A stretch of 64,000 nt of DNA from Luteolibacter arcticus. Lineage in GTDB: Bacteria; Verrucomicrobiota; Verrucomicrobiia; Verrucomicrobiales; Akkermansiaceae. The translations under genes were made by a program, and so were the position numbers. The notes under the pieces were generated by a model. It made no database searches, was not told where the DNA came from, and saw nothing but the letters and a program-made list of their open reading frames with translations. Position 1 is the stretch's first letter. Every line of letters begins with the position of its first letter. The stretch covers positions 1 through 64,000 of the forward strand of contig NZ_JAPDDT010000001.1 in the NCBI RefSeq assembly GCF_025950235.1, read 5' to 3'. Shown piece by piece: positions 1 through 13,952 of this stretch.

Positions 1-154
1 TCGTGGAACGGACCTTTGGCTGGCTGGTCCAATCCCGCCGGTTGATCCGCGACCATGAAGTCCGGATCGAACACTCCGAAGCGCTAATCTATCTCTCCAT
101 GACCAAGCGCATGCTCGCCAGAATCGCGGCCTGAGCATTTTTCAGACAGCCTCT
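1..154 (+). mobile_element. Right end of an IS5-type insertion sequence (truncated by window edge)
   Basis: The window opens inside an insertion sequence. It holds the last 43 codons of a DDE transposase, then about 20 bases ending in TTTTCAGACAGCCTCT. Read on the other strand this gives GAGGCTGTCTGAAAA, which looks like the terminal inverted repeat common in IS5-family elements. The following base (155) is already coding sequence of a flavin oxidase, so the boundary is placed at about 154. The left end lies outside the window, so the target duplication and full length cannot be seen. Confidence 0.75.
3..134 (+). CDS. IS5-family transposase, C-terminal fragment
   Basis: The frame from base 3 is open to a TGA at 132-134. 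It reads VERTFGWLVQSRRLIRDHE followed by a short helical tail. The VERTFGWL...RRL.RDHE block is characteristic of the C-terminal DDE catalytic region of IS5-group transposases; the glutamate belongs to the catalytic triad region. The 5' part lies outside the window, so it cannot be said whether the transposase is intact. It matters mainly because its element interrupts the next gene. Confidence 0.8.
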   Translation: MERTFGWLVQSRRLIRDHEVRIEHSEALIYLSMTKRMLARIAA

Positions 155-1141
155 CATGGCGCAAGCCGTTTGATCCGGCGCACGTATCCGGACGTGTTTC
201 ACTCCCGCTGGATGGCCGCGGCTTACGACGCGTGGTCGCGGGTCGAGGATCTCACGGGCGAGGAGCTGTTTGTGAAGTGTGGCGGTCTAACCTTCGGGCC
301 GGAGAATGATGCGACGCTTCGGGCGACTCGTGATGCGCTGGTGGACTGCGGGATCGCTCATGATCTCCTTTCGCGAGAGGCGGTGGCGGAGCGTTTTCCT
401 GCGCTCGATATCGGGAAGGGAGTCGTGGGGATCTATCAGGCGGACTCTGGATTTCTGCGGGCGGACCGTTGCCTACGATCGCAAGTGGATGCCGCGCAGA
501 AGCTCGGGGCGGTGGTTCATGAGGGACGCAAGGTGATCGAAATTACTGAGACGGGCGGGGGAGTGAGCGTCATCACGGATCATGGGATCGAGCGTTTCGA
601 TGCGGTGGTGGTGACGGCGGGGCCGTGGATGGGGAAGCTGTTGCCGGGATTGCAATTGCCGTTGCAGGTGATGCTGAGGCAGACGACTTACTCGGGAGTG
701 GAGAGCGAAGAGCGCTTCGCTCCCGGCCAGTTCCCGGTGTGGATTCATCATCCCACGGACCACTACGGATTTCCGTCGGATGGCGTGCTTCCGGGAATCA
801 AGGTCGCCTGTCATCATGGCGGACCGGAATTCGATCCCGCTGCGCCCGATCGCCCGGTGATGGACGAACTCGCGGACTCGGTTCGAGCTCACGCGCGAAA
901 CCACATTGCGGGACTTTCGGGCGAAATCATTTCCGCGAAGGCCTGTCTCTATACCGTCACTCCGGACGAGCGCTTCATCCTGGACTTTGTGCCCGGCTCG
1001 CAACGGCAGATTGTTTGCTCCGGCTGTAGCGGCCACGGATTCAAGTTCTCCGCGCTGCTGGGGGAACTGGCGGTGGCGATGGCCCGCGACGGACGGGCGC
1101 ATCCGGAGGCGGGAGCTTGGAGATTTGCAAGATTCGGGTGA
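155..1141 (+). pseudogene. N-methyl-amino-acid (sarcosine / N-methyltryptophan) oxidase-like flavoenzyme, 5' end lost to IS insertion
   Basis: The product resembles monomeric sarcosine oxidase and SolA, which oxidatively demethylate N-methyl amino acids using covalently bound FAD. The reading frame is continuous from the IS junction: HGASRLIRRTYP at bases 155-190 matches the conserved HHGDTRLIRHAY-type segment that normally lies about 45 residues into the protein. The Cys for covalent FAD attachment is present in KACLYT (near base 943), as is the C-terminal GHGFKFS flavin-contact motif. What is missing is the whole N-terminal GxGxxG dinucleotide-binding strand. The TTG at 170 could serve as a start, but a protein without the Rossmann motif should not bind FAD, so this is called a pseudogene. 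It abuts the next gene with no gap. Confidence 0.8.
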
Positions 1142-1177
1142 ATGAATTCCCTCGCTCCTGCGTCCAGTCGGGATTGG

Positions 1178-4100
1178 ATGAAGATGATGAGGAAACTGCT
1201 GTTGCTCGTGCTGTGCCTGGTGAGCGCCTGGGGAGGCGGCGGAGCTTTCGCCCAAGAAGTGTCGGATCGGGCCCGGGATTTCCATGACAGGCTGGGGAAG
1301 CTCAATTGCGAGCCGGACTATCTCCAAATGGAAGCGTGGGTCTTTGAGAAGGACCTCGGCAACGAGCAGAGGGAGATCCGCGCGCGGGAAGCGGTGTGGG
1401 TGCTGACGGAATCGGGAAGGACCTACGAGCGGGAGCTGGAAAAATGGGCCGACCGGTTTCTGGCGCGACTGGAGAAGGAGTCCGGCGACCAATGGTGGGC
1501 ATGGATGGAGACGGGCGACCTGCTTTCCAGCTTGAGGGGATACGGGGACATGGTGGATGGCTCATTCGTTCGTGGCAGTGGTGGGCGCTACAATCCCCGC
1601 GCATCGGACACCTCGAGGGCCAGACAAGCCTTTCTGAAGGCCATGGAGATGACCTCGAAGCCGGAGGAACTGGCGGCCATTTACGTGAAATTCGCGGATA
1701 CCTTCGATCTTGGGGCGGGGGCCGAGGTGGCGCAGTTGACGGATCTGCGCCTCGTGCCGGAGATTACCGACAAGTGGGATGCCGGCCGCTGGGGCTGGGA
1801 AGCCGGAAAATACCTGGTGGACGGTCGATCGCCCGTGATCGGTGAAGACGGCGGGTGGCGATTGCCGGTTCTGAGGGCGCGATTTGAAGACGCTCTAACC
1901 GACTATGAGCGCGTCTTCTGGTTATCGAGCGAGGCGAAGCGGCTGTCACCGAAGCAGGCTCCCGAGGCGAAATTGAAGCTGGCGCGGATGTGGCATGAAT
2001 TGCTCGGCGTGGCGAACCTGGCGTATGCCGGATTTGCCTACATCGACGGCACGGAGACCGCGGGAGATCTCCAGGCGAAAGGAGAATTCGAGCTGCACAC
2101 CCTGAAGGACGAGGAGACCTTCGTGATCGGGCCCAAGGGCGTGGAACGGCGGACTATTCCCGACGGAAGCCGCTACCTCGCGACGCTGCGGGAATTGGCC
2201 GGAGACGCGACGACTCCGGAAGAAGTCTGGCAGGAGGCGGTGAGCGATTTGGTGGAGGCTCTCACGGACCGATGGCAGTTCGATCAAGCGGAGGAAGTGG
2301 CGAGACAGGCGCTCAAACGGGAGCCGGAGAATGAGGTGGCTCAAGGGCTGATCGCAGGGATCGGCCCGGAAGGGCGCTTTCTCGAGGCTGGTCCTTTAGT
2401 GACCGGCGAGGAAGTGACGGTGGAATTCCTCTCGCGCGAGATCGGCGAGCAGCAGTTCGAACTGTGGAAGCTGGATGCGGAGAAATTCGCTAAGGAAGAC
2501 GGAGGACAAACCGTTCGGCTCGAGAGCTCGGGTACCTGGGAGATGGATGCGAAACGGTTCGGCGAGTATCGTCCTTTCTTCACGAAGGTCGCGGGGTGGA
2601 CGTCTCCGATCCAGAAGAGAGGCAATCACATGCAGTCGGTCAGCACCCTCAAGGTGCCCACTTCAGAAACAGGCTACTACATGGTCACGGCGAAGATCGG
2701 AGAGTCCTGGAAGGGGGTGGAGCTGCGGGTGTCGCGGACTCTCATCCTGAGCGTCGGATTGGAACGAGAACACGAGCGCGATCCATTCGAGGGGACCGGT
2801 AGAGAGCCGAACTTGTTTTTGATAGATGCGATAACAGGCAAGCCGGTGGAGGGCGCGATGGCGACCTCGGTGCGGGGCTGGGAGGATGCGATTTCAGATC
2901 ACACCGGCTATCTGCTGGGACTGGATGCAACCGAGGGCGTGCTGGTGCATCGGGCGGGTGAACCGGTCGAACTTCTATGGGTCTCCGGCGCAACCCTAGG
3001 GAAGAGGGATGAAGAGGAAGTGCGATCCCTGCTGGTCACCAACCAACCGCTCTACCGGCCGGGCCAGAAAGTGGACTACGCGGGGTGGCTGAGGCGACCG
3101 AATTGGCGTGGGGCATCTTCCGGGAACCTGGATGAAGGCACCCGGGTGAAAGTGAAGGTCATCGATCCGGCCGGGCAGGTGATCCATGAAGTCGAGGTGC
3201 CTTTGGACGAGTTCGGCGGGTTTCAAGGAGGCTTCCATCTGCCCGCTGAGATGGTGCTGGGAGATTGCAAAGTGGATCTCTCTTACTTAAACGATCCCTT
3301 TGGCACGGGCAAAGCGAGTGAGGTCACGTGGGAAAACCTGGATGACCAGAGGTGGGGGATCCGTGTCGGTGAGTTTCGCAAGCCGGATTTCCAGGTGGAG
3401 GTGGACACGGATGCCGGGCGGGGAGGGGACGAACTGTCGGCAACGGTGAAGGCGACGTACCTCTCGGGCGAACCGGTGAAGGGTGCGGCGGTGAAAGCCC
3501 GTCTCACCGCGTCTCCCGGGATCATCGAGGTCACGCCGCCCGCGGAGTGGGATGACCTGTATGGAGGGGGATACCACTGGAGTCCGGCCGATGCGAAATG
3601 GTGCGACGGGTGGAAGAAGTGGGGGATTCGCAGGAACCTCCATGGTGAGGACGATGACGACTTCCCGTGGAATCATGAAACCCTGCTGGAGGCCACCGGG
3701 GTGACTGACAGCGATGGGAAGGTGAAGCTGGTCTTTGCCAAGGACCTCCCTCATCTCGACCGGATCGACTACGACTGTTCCGTTCGCGTGGGCGTGCAGG
3801 AATTCACGGGCCGGAGTGTCGGTGGCGAATCGGCGTTCTATCACACGAAGCGGACGAATGAGGTATTCGCGCAGCCAGAGAAGGGATTCTATCGCCCGGG
3901 CGAGCGGGTTGATGTGACCCTGTGGACTTGCTCGACCGAGTCTAAGCCGGTGGCGGCCAAGGGGTCATTCGTGGTGGAGGCCATCGAGGGAAAGAGCGGC
4001 TTCAAGCAGGTGGCCACCTTCGAGGTGGCGACGGGTGCCGACGGAATGGCAAAGGTCAATTTCACGCCGCCGGGTGCGGGAAGATATCGATGCTTGTTCC

Positions 4101-7100
4101 GGTCGGGTGGAGGACAGCGGGGCTTCGTCCTGCAAGTGGTTGGCAATGGCGCGGGGCCCATCGATGGCATTGAAATCATCCCCGCGAAGTCGGTGGGCGC
4201 GCCGGGAGAGGAGCTGGAAGTCCTGGTGCTGACCGAGAATGCCGAGGCGCTGGTCTGGTTCTTCGAGCAGATGCCGGACGGACGGAGAAGGACGCCGCGG
4301 CTGGTTGAGAGCCGGGAACACATGGCGGTGGTCAAGATCCCTCTCAGTGCTGCCGGCGTGCCGAACTTTTTCCTAACAGGGGGAACCGTGACCAAGGGTC
4401 GCATGAAGACCACGACCTGCCGGATCGTGATGCCGCCCGTGGAGACGAAATTGACGGTGGCCATGGAGCTCGAACCCGGAAAGCGGGAGCCGGCAGAGCG
4501 GGCGGAAGTGGAGATCGGGGTGACGGATGCATCGGGGAAATCCGCCGGAGCTTCATTGGCCGTCACCGCCTACGACCGGGCTCTGGAAGATCTCGGCGGT
4601 CGCTTGCGGAAGGCAGGGTCGACGATGCGCGATGAATTCTACGAAGCGGACGGCCCCTACTCGACCCAAGACGACGACTGGCGGGGCGAGTCCGCATTCG
4701 TGGAACTCTATCAGCCGGGCTGCTTCTTCGAGCGGGGCGACCTGATTGGTGATGCGCGGAGGCAAGCGACGAGCAGGTTCGAGCGGGTCGGGCTCGACCT
4801 CTGGGTCGGCTACGAGCCGCCGGAGCTGCCAAACAGCATCGGGAGTTCGGATACTTTCTCGTCATTCCCGATGACGCCGGGCACTCCGGGATTGTATGCG
4901 CGGATCCGAGGGCAGGAGGTGGCTTTGAGCGATGAGGAAAAGGCGGGCGCAAGCGGTGTCAAGCTGCGGAAGAACTTCACGGACCGGGCTTACTGGGGGG
5001 CGGCACTGAAGACCGATGGTAGCGGCAAGGCGAAGATCGCCTTCGATCTTCCCGACAATCCAACGAGCTGGCGGGTCCAGACATGGGCCTTCGGTAAGGG
5101 GCGGCAGTATGGAGATGCCGACCTGGAGATCGCGGTTTCCAAGCCGCTCTTGCTGCGTCCGCTTTTGCCGCAGGCGGCTGTGGTGGGTGATGCGCTGGAG
5201 GTGGGCGCGATGGTGACGAACTCGACGGACAGGGAGCAGGAGATCCACGTCACCATGGAGGCGGGTGAGACGGCCAGCCCGGCACGCAAGGTGACGCTGG
5301 CGGCGAGAGAAGAGGCGCACGTGACGTGGGACGTGACCTTGGACCGGGCGGGGCCGATGCCATTCCGGTTTCGTGCGCGGAGTGCCGATGGAACGCTTTC
5401 CGATGGTGCGGAGGTGCCGCTGCCGGTAGGGCCGCGGTTGGCTGAGGTGACGGTCTCGGCTCAAGACGAGATGGGAACTGATGAGCCGGAGGCGCGGGCG
5501 GTCTTGGCATTCGACGAGGCGGTGGCGGCGGGTGCTTCGATTCAAGTCCGGGTGGAGGCGAACCCGGCGGCCAGTGCCTTGGCGGTGCTGCCGGATCTGG
5601 TGGCATATCCCTATGGATGCACCGAGCAGACGATGAACCGTTTTCTGCCGACGCTGATCGCCTGGCAATCCGCGGGCAAGCTGGGGCTCGATTGGAAGTC
5701 GATGCGGCAGATTCTGGTGGACCACGATTCGGCGCTTGGCTGGGCGAGCGGACGGGTGGGCTTGGAGGTGAAGCCCGTGGATCTCAGTGAAGAAAAGGTC
5801 AGGGACATGATCCATGTCGGCTTGGCGCGACTTGCCGATTTGCAAGGAGACCATGGCGCGTGGGGATGGTTCTCTCCGGACGATGCCGAGAGTTCGCCCT
5901 ACATGACGGCGCTTGCGGTGCGTGGACTTGCGAAGGCGAGGAAGCTGGGATTCAAGCGGGAACGCGACCCGGTGGAGCAGGGTGTTTCGTGGCTAAGAGG
6001 TTGGTCGATGCGCCGGGCGAATGTTCTCGCCGCGGATCCGCGCAGGGCCGAAGCGCTGGACGCGTGGGTGGCCTACGCATTGAGCGAGGCGGGCGAGAAG
6101 GGGCATGCCGATTTGATGAAGGCCCTGCTGGCGGCCGAAAAGGAACTGCCTCTCACCGGCTTGATCCATCTTGCCCTGGCCTTGGATCCGTCCACCTCGA
6201 AGGAGGATTTCGACGGGCTGTTAGAAACCATCCGGCCCCGGATGACGGAGGAGAAGAAAGGAGGCCTCGGGTGGTGGGAGGAATCGGTGGAGCAGCGGGC
6301 GTGGTATCTGAAGCTGCTGGTGAAAGCCGGGGGCGGAGAAGCCGAGATCGGGCGGGAGATCCGGAAATTGTTAGATGCACGCGTGGATTGCATTCGCTGG
6401 AGCAGCACCAAGAACTCGGCGCTGTGCGTGGAGGCGATCATCGAAGCTGCGGTTGCCTCCCGTGAGGCAGGCTTTATGACGGGCGAGGATATCGAGGTGA
6501 AAGTGAGCGCCGCAGGCCAGGAGCGGGTGGTCGCCTTGCAAGCTGAGAACCTGTGGAGAGCGACGCTCGAGATTCCGGTGGGAAAGGAGATTGAGGCCGG
6601 AAGTTCGCTTCCGGTGGTGGCGAGTCGCCCGGGGAACAAGCCGTTGATGCTGTCGTCAGTGGTCACCTACGATTCGGCATTGCCCTCGCGGATGGCGGCG
6701 ATGGACCGCGGGCTGCGGGTGGAGCGGGAGTACTTCCGTGTGGATGCGAGCGGGAAGAAGAGCCGCCTGGAGGAAGGCGGAAAGCTGCGGGTGGGAGAGC
6801 TGGTTGAAGTGACGCTGAAGGTCCATGGGGACGGTGCGATGAACCATGTCCACCTGCGTGACCCGCTGCCGGCGGGGCTGGAGCCACTGGTGCCCTTGAG
6901 CGGATATGAGCGGGGTGCCTATCGGGAGAATCGCACCGGCGAGAGCCACTTCTTCATTTCCCGCCTCACCGGCTGGGTTGAGGAGCAGAGCTATTACCTG
7001 CGCGCGGTCACGCCGGGGAAGGCGGTGGCGCTCCCGGCGCGGGCGGAGTGCATGTATCTGCCTGAGGTCTTCGGCCAGGACGGGATGCGCGTGATCGAGA

Positions 7101-7108
7101 TCGAGTAG
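1178..7108 (+). CDS. Alpha-2-macroglobulin family protein with thioester
   Basis: Bacterial alpha-2-macroglobulins are large periplasmic or secreted traps that are thought to capture invading proteases covalently. The frame is open from an ATG at 1142, but the hydrophobic leader begins MKMMRKLLLLVLCLV, so the start is placed at 1178. This gives a Sec signal ending AFA-QE and about 1976 residues. MG-type PLYRPG and FYRPGER segments occur near bases 3045 and 3885. The thioester motif GCTEQ is intact (Cys codon 5618-5620, about residue 1481), followed by an alpha-helical thioester domain. It is longer than E. coli YfhM (about 1650), lacks a convincing lipobox, and has no pbpC neighbour, so it may be soluble rather than membrane-anchored. 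It is terminated at 7145-7177. Confidence 0.88.
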   Translation: MKMMRKLLLLVLCLVSAWGGGGAFAQEVSDRARDFHDRLGKLNCEPDYLQMEAWVFEKDLGNEQREIRAREAVWVLTESGRTYERELEKWADRFLARLEKESGDQWWAWMETGDLLSSLRGYGDMVDGSFVRGSGGRYNPRASDTSRARQAFLKAMEMTSKPEELAAIYVKFADTFDLGAGAEVAQLTDLRLVPEITDKWDAGRWGWEAGKYLVDGRSPVIGEDGGWRLPVLRARFEDALTDYERVFWLSSEAKRLSPKQAPEAKLKLARMWHELLGVANLAYAGFAYIDGTETAGDLQAKGEFELHTLKDEETFVIGPKGVERRTIPDGSRYLATLRELAGDATTPEEVWQEAVSDLVEALTDRWQFDQAEEVARQALKREPENEVAQGLIAGIGPEGRFLEAGPLVTGEEVTVEFLSREIGEQQFELWKLDAEKFAKEDGGQTVRLESSGTWEMDAKRFGEYRPFFTKVAGWTSPIQKRGNHMQSVSTLKVPTSETGYYMVTAKIGESWKGVELRVSRTLILSVGLEREHERDPFEGTGREPNLFLIDAITGKPVEGAMATSVRGWEDAISDHTGYLLGLDATEGVLVHRAGEPVELLWVSGATLGKRDEEEVRSLLVTNQPLYRPGQKVDYAGWLRRPNWRGASSGNLDEGTRVKVKVIDPAGQVIHEVEVPLDEFGGFQGGFHLPAEMVLGDCKVDLSYLNDPFGTGKASEVTWENLDDQRWGIRVGEFRKPDFQVEVDTDAGRGGDELSATVKATYLSGEPVKGAAVKARLTASPGIIEVTPPAEWDDLYGGGYHWSPADAKWCDGWKKWGIRRNLHGEDDDDFPWNHETLLEATGVTDSDGKVKLVFAKDLPHLDRIDYDCSVRVGVQEFTGRSVGGESAFYHTKRTNEVFAQPEKGFYRPGERVDVTLWTCSTESKPVAAKGSFVVEAIEGKSGFKQVATFEVATGADGMAKVNFTPPGAGRYRCLFRSGGGQRGFVLQVVGNGAGPIDGIEIIPAKSVGAPGEELEVLVLTENAEALVWFFEQMPDGRRRTPRLVESREHMAVVKIPLSAAGVPNFFLTGGTVTKGRMKTTTCRIVMPPVETKLTVAMELEPGKREPAERAEVEIGVTDASGKSAGASLAVTAYDRALEDLGGRLRKAGSTMRDEFYEADGPYSTQDDDWRGESAFVELYQPGCFFERGDLIGDARRQATSRFERVGLDLWVGYEPPELPNSIGSSDTFSSFPMTPGTPGLYARIRGQEVALSDEEKAGASGVKLRKNFTDRAYWGAALKTDGSGKAKIAFDLPDNPTSWRVQTWAFGKGRQYGDADLEIAVSKPLLLRPLLPQAAVVGDALEVGAMVTNSTDREQEIHVTMEAGETASPARKVTLAAREEAHVTWDVTLDRAGPMPFRFRARSADGTLSDGAEVPLPVGPRLAEVTVSAQDEMGTDEPEARAVLAFDEAVAAGASIQVRVEANPAASALAVLPDLVAYPYGCTEQTMNRFLPTLIAWQSAGKLGLDWKSMRQILVDHDSALGWASGRVGLEVKPVDLSEEKVRDMIHVGLARLADLQGDHGAWGWFSPDDAESSPYMTALAVRGLAKARKLGFKRERDPVEQGVSWLRGWSMRRANVLAADPRRAEALDAWVAYALSEAGEKGHADLMKALLAAEKELPLTGLIHLALALDPSTSKEDFDGLLETIRPRMTEEKKGGLGWWEESVEQRAWYLKLLVKAGGGEAEIGREIRKLLDARVDCIRWSSTKNSALCVEAIIEAAVASREAGFMTGEDIEVKVSAAGQERVVALQAENLWRATLEIPVGKEIEAGSSLPVVASRPGNKPLMLSSVVTYDSALPSRMAAMDRGLRVEREYFRVDASGKKSRLEEGGKLRVGELVEVTLKVHGDGAMNHVHLRDPLPAGLEPLVPLSGYERGAYRENRTGESHFFISRLTGWVEEQSYYLRAVTPGKAVALPARAECMYLPEVFGQDGMRVIEIE

Positions 7109-7144
7109 CGGCAGCTTCCGGAAAGGGGGACATGCAAACAGAAA

Positions 7145-7177
7145 CTCCGGATGCCTTGGCAGACATCCGGAGCTTTT
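7145..7177 (+). terminator. Intrinsic terminator between convergent genes
   Basis: A perfect 9-bp stem (CTCCGGATG at 7145-7153 pairs with CATCCGGAG at 7164-7172), with a 10-base loop, is followed by CTTTT. On the minus strand the same stem is followed by a T-rich stretch, so it may act in both directions for the convergent macroglobulin and gltB genes. Confidence 0.75.
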
Positions 7178-7213
7178 CGAAGGAAGGCTTGCGGCAGGAT
7201 GCCGCCGCCATGG

Positions 7214-11881
<4,668 letters not shown>

Positions 11882-12050
11882 CGCAGGGAATGGCAAAAGA
11901 GCCTAGTCCCGCGGATCCGCGCCGGTGTCAGTGCGGGGTTGCCCGCGGGGCGGGGAATAAAAGGCAGCTTCCGGTGAGTGCCAAGCAGGAATTGTGCCCC
12001 ATTGACCGAATCGAGCGCGCGAAACGACGGGTTTCGTCAAGGGGCGTTCG

Positions 12051-12069
12051 CCGCACACGGAGTGTGCGG
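12051..12069 (-). terminator. Short perfect hairpin just downstream of the hydrolase gene
   Basis: CCGCACAC (12051-12058) and GTGTGCGG (12062-12069) form an 8-bp stem with a 3-base loop, 6 bases beyond the hydrolase stop codon. There is no T-run on the minus strand, so this is a stem that could end or protect the transcript rather than a canonical terminator. The rest of the 193-bp gap to gltB shows nothing recognisable. Confidence 0.35.
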
Positions 12070-12074
12070 ATGAT

Positions 12075-12929
12075 TCACTCGGGCTCGACGATGCCTTCCT
12101 CGATGATCGGAGGCGGCGGGAGGATCTTCATGTCCACCAAGAACCGGTCGGCGGCCATCACGCTCCACTCGTAGTGCTGGTCGGAGACGTTGAAATTGAA
12201 GAATGCGTGATCAGCGTTCTCGTATTCCACGAGCTCGATCTTGTTCCGCCGCCAGCGCATCGACTTGTAGAACTTTTCCACCGTGGCGAAGGGCGTGAGG
12301 CGGTCCTTCTTGCCGTGGAAAAGGATCATCGGCGGGGCCTTGCGGCGCACCGACTTGATCGGGCTCAGCCGCTTGGCGGTGGCGTGGTCCGGGAAACGGT
12401 CGAGCAACGGCCGCACGATCGGATCGAGCAGGGTGCTGAACAGCAGCAGGGCCGCGGGCTCGTAAACGGGCGGAGCCTCGTTCTTGGCGGGCTTCGGCAG
12501 CGTCATCGCCAGGACGGTGAAGGCACCGCCCGCAGCTCCCGCGAGGATGACCTTCGAGGAATCCACGCCGAAGTGCGGCTCGTAGCCCTTTACCCAATTG
12601 AGGAAAGTTTTCAGGTCCTCCAGCGTTTCGACCGGGCCGGTGCGGTGGACCGAGCCGACGCGGGTTTCCACCGTCACGGTCACCGCGCCGCGTTGGGCGA
12701 AGTGCAGGCAGTGCGGGACGAACTGGGTAGCCATCGGCGTCTCCCAGAAGCCGCCATGGAGGAAGATGATCAGCGGTCGCTTGTCGCCGGGCTCGAAGCC
12801 CTCGGGCGTGAAGAAGTGGGCCTGCAGCGGACCTTCCGGAGTCTCGGAGTAAGTGAAGGTGGTGGCCGACTTCAGCATCTCCCGCTGCCGTGCTTGGCCG
12901 ATCAGCGGGGTTTTTTGGAGCAGACTCAT
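12075..12929 (-). CDS. Alpha/beta-hydrolase fold protein, catalytic serine replaced by alanine
   Basis: The 284 residues match the esterase/acetyl-xylan-esterase-like (BD-FAE, dienelactone-type) alpha/beta hydrolases. The oxyanion-hole motif LHGGFW is at residues 57-62. The acid Asp209 lies in HGKKDRLTP and the histidine His241 in ADHAFF. The nucleophile elbow, normally GxSxG, reads G-A-A-G-G at 131-135, with Ala133 (codon GCT) where the serine belongs. The rest of the triad is kept, so it may bind a substrate without hydrolysing it, or use another residue. It has no signal peptide and is probably cytoplasmic. It is divergent from the next gene and shares an 80-bp promoter gap with it. Confidence 0.8.
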   Translation of the reverse strand: MSLLQKTPLIGQARQREMLKSATTFTYSETPEGPLQAHFFTPEGFEPGDKRPLIIFLHGGFWETPMATQFVPHCLHFAQRGAVTVTVETRVGSVHRTGPVETLEDLKTFLNWVKGYEPHFGVDSSKVILAGAAGGAFTVLAMTLPKPAKNEAPPVYEPAALLLFSTLLDPIVRPLLDRFPDHATAKRLSPIKSVRRKAPPMILFHGKKDRLTPFATVEKFYKSMRWRRNKIELVEYENADHAFFNFNVSDQHYEWSVMAADRFLVDMKILPPPPIIEEGIVEPE

Positions 12930-13008
12930 CGAGGGGCGGAAAGGGAGGGGATCGGCGTGCGAAAAGATTTGTTATGTCCGCGGACGGCTTGTCCAATCCA
13001 TTTCACCG

Positions 13009-13905
13009 ATGACACGCATCCTCGCCCTTTTCGCCGCGCTGCTGATGCCCGCCACAGCGCTGGCCCAAGCTCCCGCCGCTGCCGATACCGGCAAGGCGCT
13101 CGTGACCACCTACGGCACCTGGCGCAACGCAATGCTGCGCAAGGACTACCCGGCATGGCAACGGGTCACGGCACCCCACCGGCAGGTCGATACGCGCAAT
13201 CGCATCGTCTCGGAGAAGCGGGCTTTTCCCGCTTCGATCTTCGACGTTCCAGCCCCGCCGCCGCCGCTGGACGGCCTGAAAATGATCCACTTGTCGCAGA
13301 AGGGCTCGACCGCCAAGGCCGCCTTCTTCGGGAAGGTCAATTTCGGCGTGGGTGGCGAGCCTACTGACAATGTCTTCGTCGTCTCCTTTGTGAACGCGGG
13401 CGGTTGGCGCTATGACCGCGCCGATTTCGTCAATCTGGTGGCTTTGCCGGAAGTCCGGGCGGAACTCGCGGCGGGCAATCTCAAGTACGTCGCCGAGACA
13501 CCTGACTTTCAAGCGAGCGGGACGGTGCCGCCGACTCCTCCCGCCGTGGGTCCGGCGAAATACATCGCCAAGGTTTACGTCTTTTGCCCGGGGCGCGAAG
13601 TGCAGGTGCAGGTGAACCAACCGAGCCGCCATCGTTTTGTGAACGACAAGCAAGCCGAGATCGTGCTTGGCGGGGCGAATGATGGCACCAACTCGGTGAC
13701 CTACACGATCAAAGGCCTGGAAGGGGGGACGGGGAAGGAGGCGCTGGCGATCCGGGTTTATCTGATGTCCGAGATCGACGGAACGAAGCCGATCAAGGCC
13801 TTCGAGTATCAGGTGAACGAAGGTGAGCCGGTGAAGGGTTTTGGCACGGGAAGCTTCGTGGTGGACGCGGCAACGGCGGCGAAATTAGTTAAGTCTTCCA
13901 GATAA
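13009..13905 (+). CDS. Secreted protein of unknown function
   Basis: I do not recognise the family. The open frame reaches back to 12853, overlapping the divergent gene, but the ATG at 13009 begins a clear Sec signal (MTRILALFAALLMPATALAQA), giving 298 residues. The first half, after a Pro/Ala stretch, contains GTWRNAMLRKDYPAWQ, which resembles the start of domains in nuclear-transport-factor-2-like or DUF4440-like proteins. This is only a resemblance. The second half is beta-rich with a possible Ig-like fold. The gene ends exactly at a strong intrinsic terminator, so it is probably monocistronic and periplasmic or exported. Confidence 0.7.
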   Translation: MTRILALFAALLMPATALAQAPAAADTGKALVTTYGTWRNAMLRKDYPAWQRVTAPHRQVDTRNRIVSEKRAFPASIFDVPAPPPPLDGLKMIHLSQKGSTAKAAFFGKVNFGVGGEPTDNVFVVSFVNAGGWRYDRADFVNLVALPEVRAELAAGNLKYVAETPDFQASGTVPPTPPAVGPAKYIAKVYVFCPGREVQVQVNQPSRHRFVNDKQAEIVLGGANDGTNSVTYTIKGLEGGTGKEALAIRVYLMSEIDGTKPIKAFEYQVNEGEPVKGFGTGSFVVDAATAAKLVKSSR

Positions 13906-13937
13906 TTTACCTTATTAAGGTAAATATTTTTATTTTT
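13906..13937 (+). terminator. Strong intrinsic terminator
   Basis: Starting on the base after the stop codon, TTTACCTT (13906-13913) pairs perfectly with AAGGTAAA (13917-13924) across a 3-base loop. TATTTTTATTTTT follows. The AT-rich stem is unusual for this genome. Confidence 0.85.
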
Positions 13938-13952
13938 GGGAGCTTAGTGTGA

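Noticed and set aside
12853..13008. Upstream start of the secreted protein at 13009
   Set aside because: It is antisense to the hydrolase N-terminus; the signal peptide at 13009 marks the true start.
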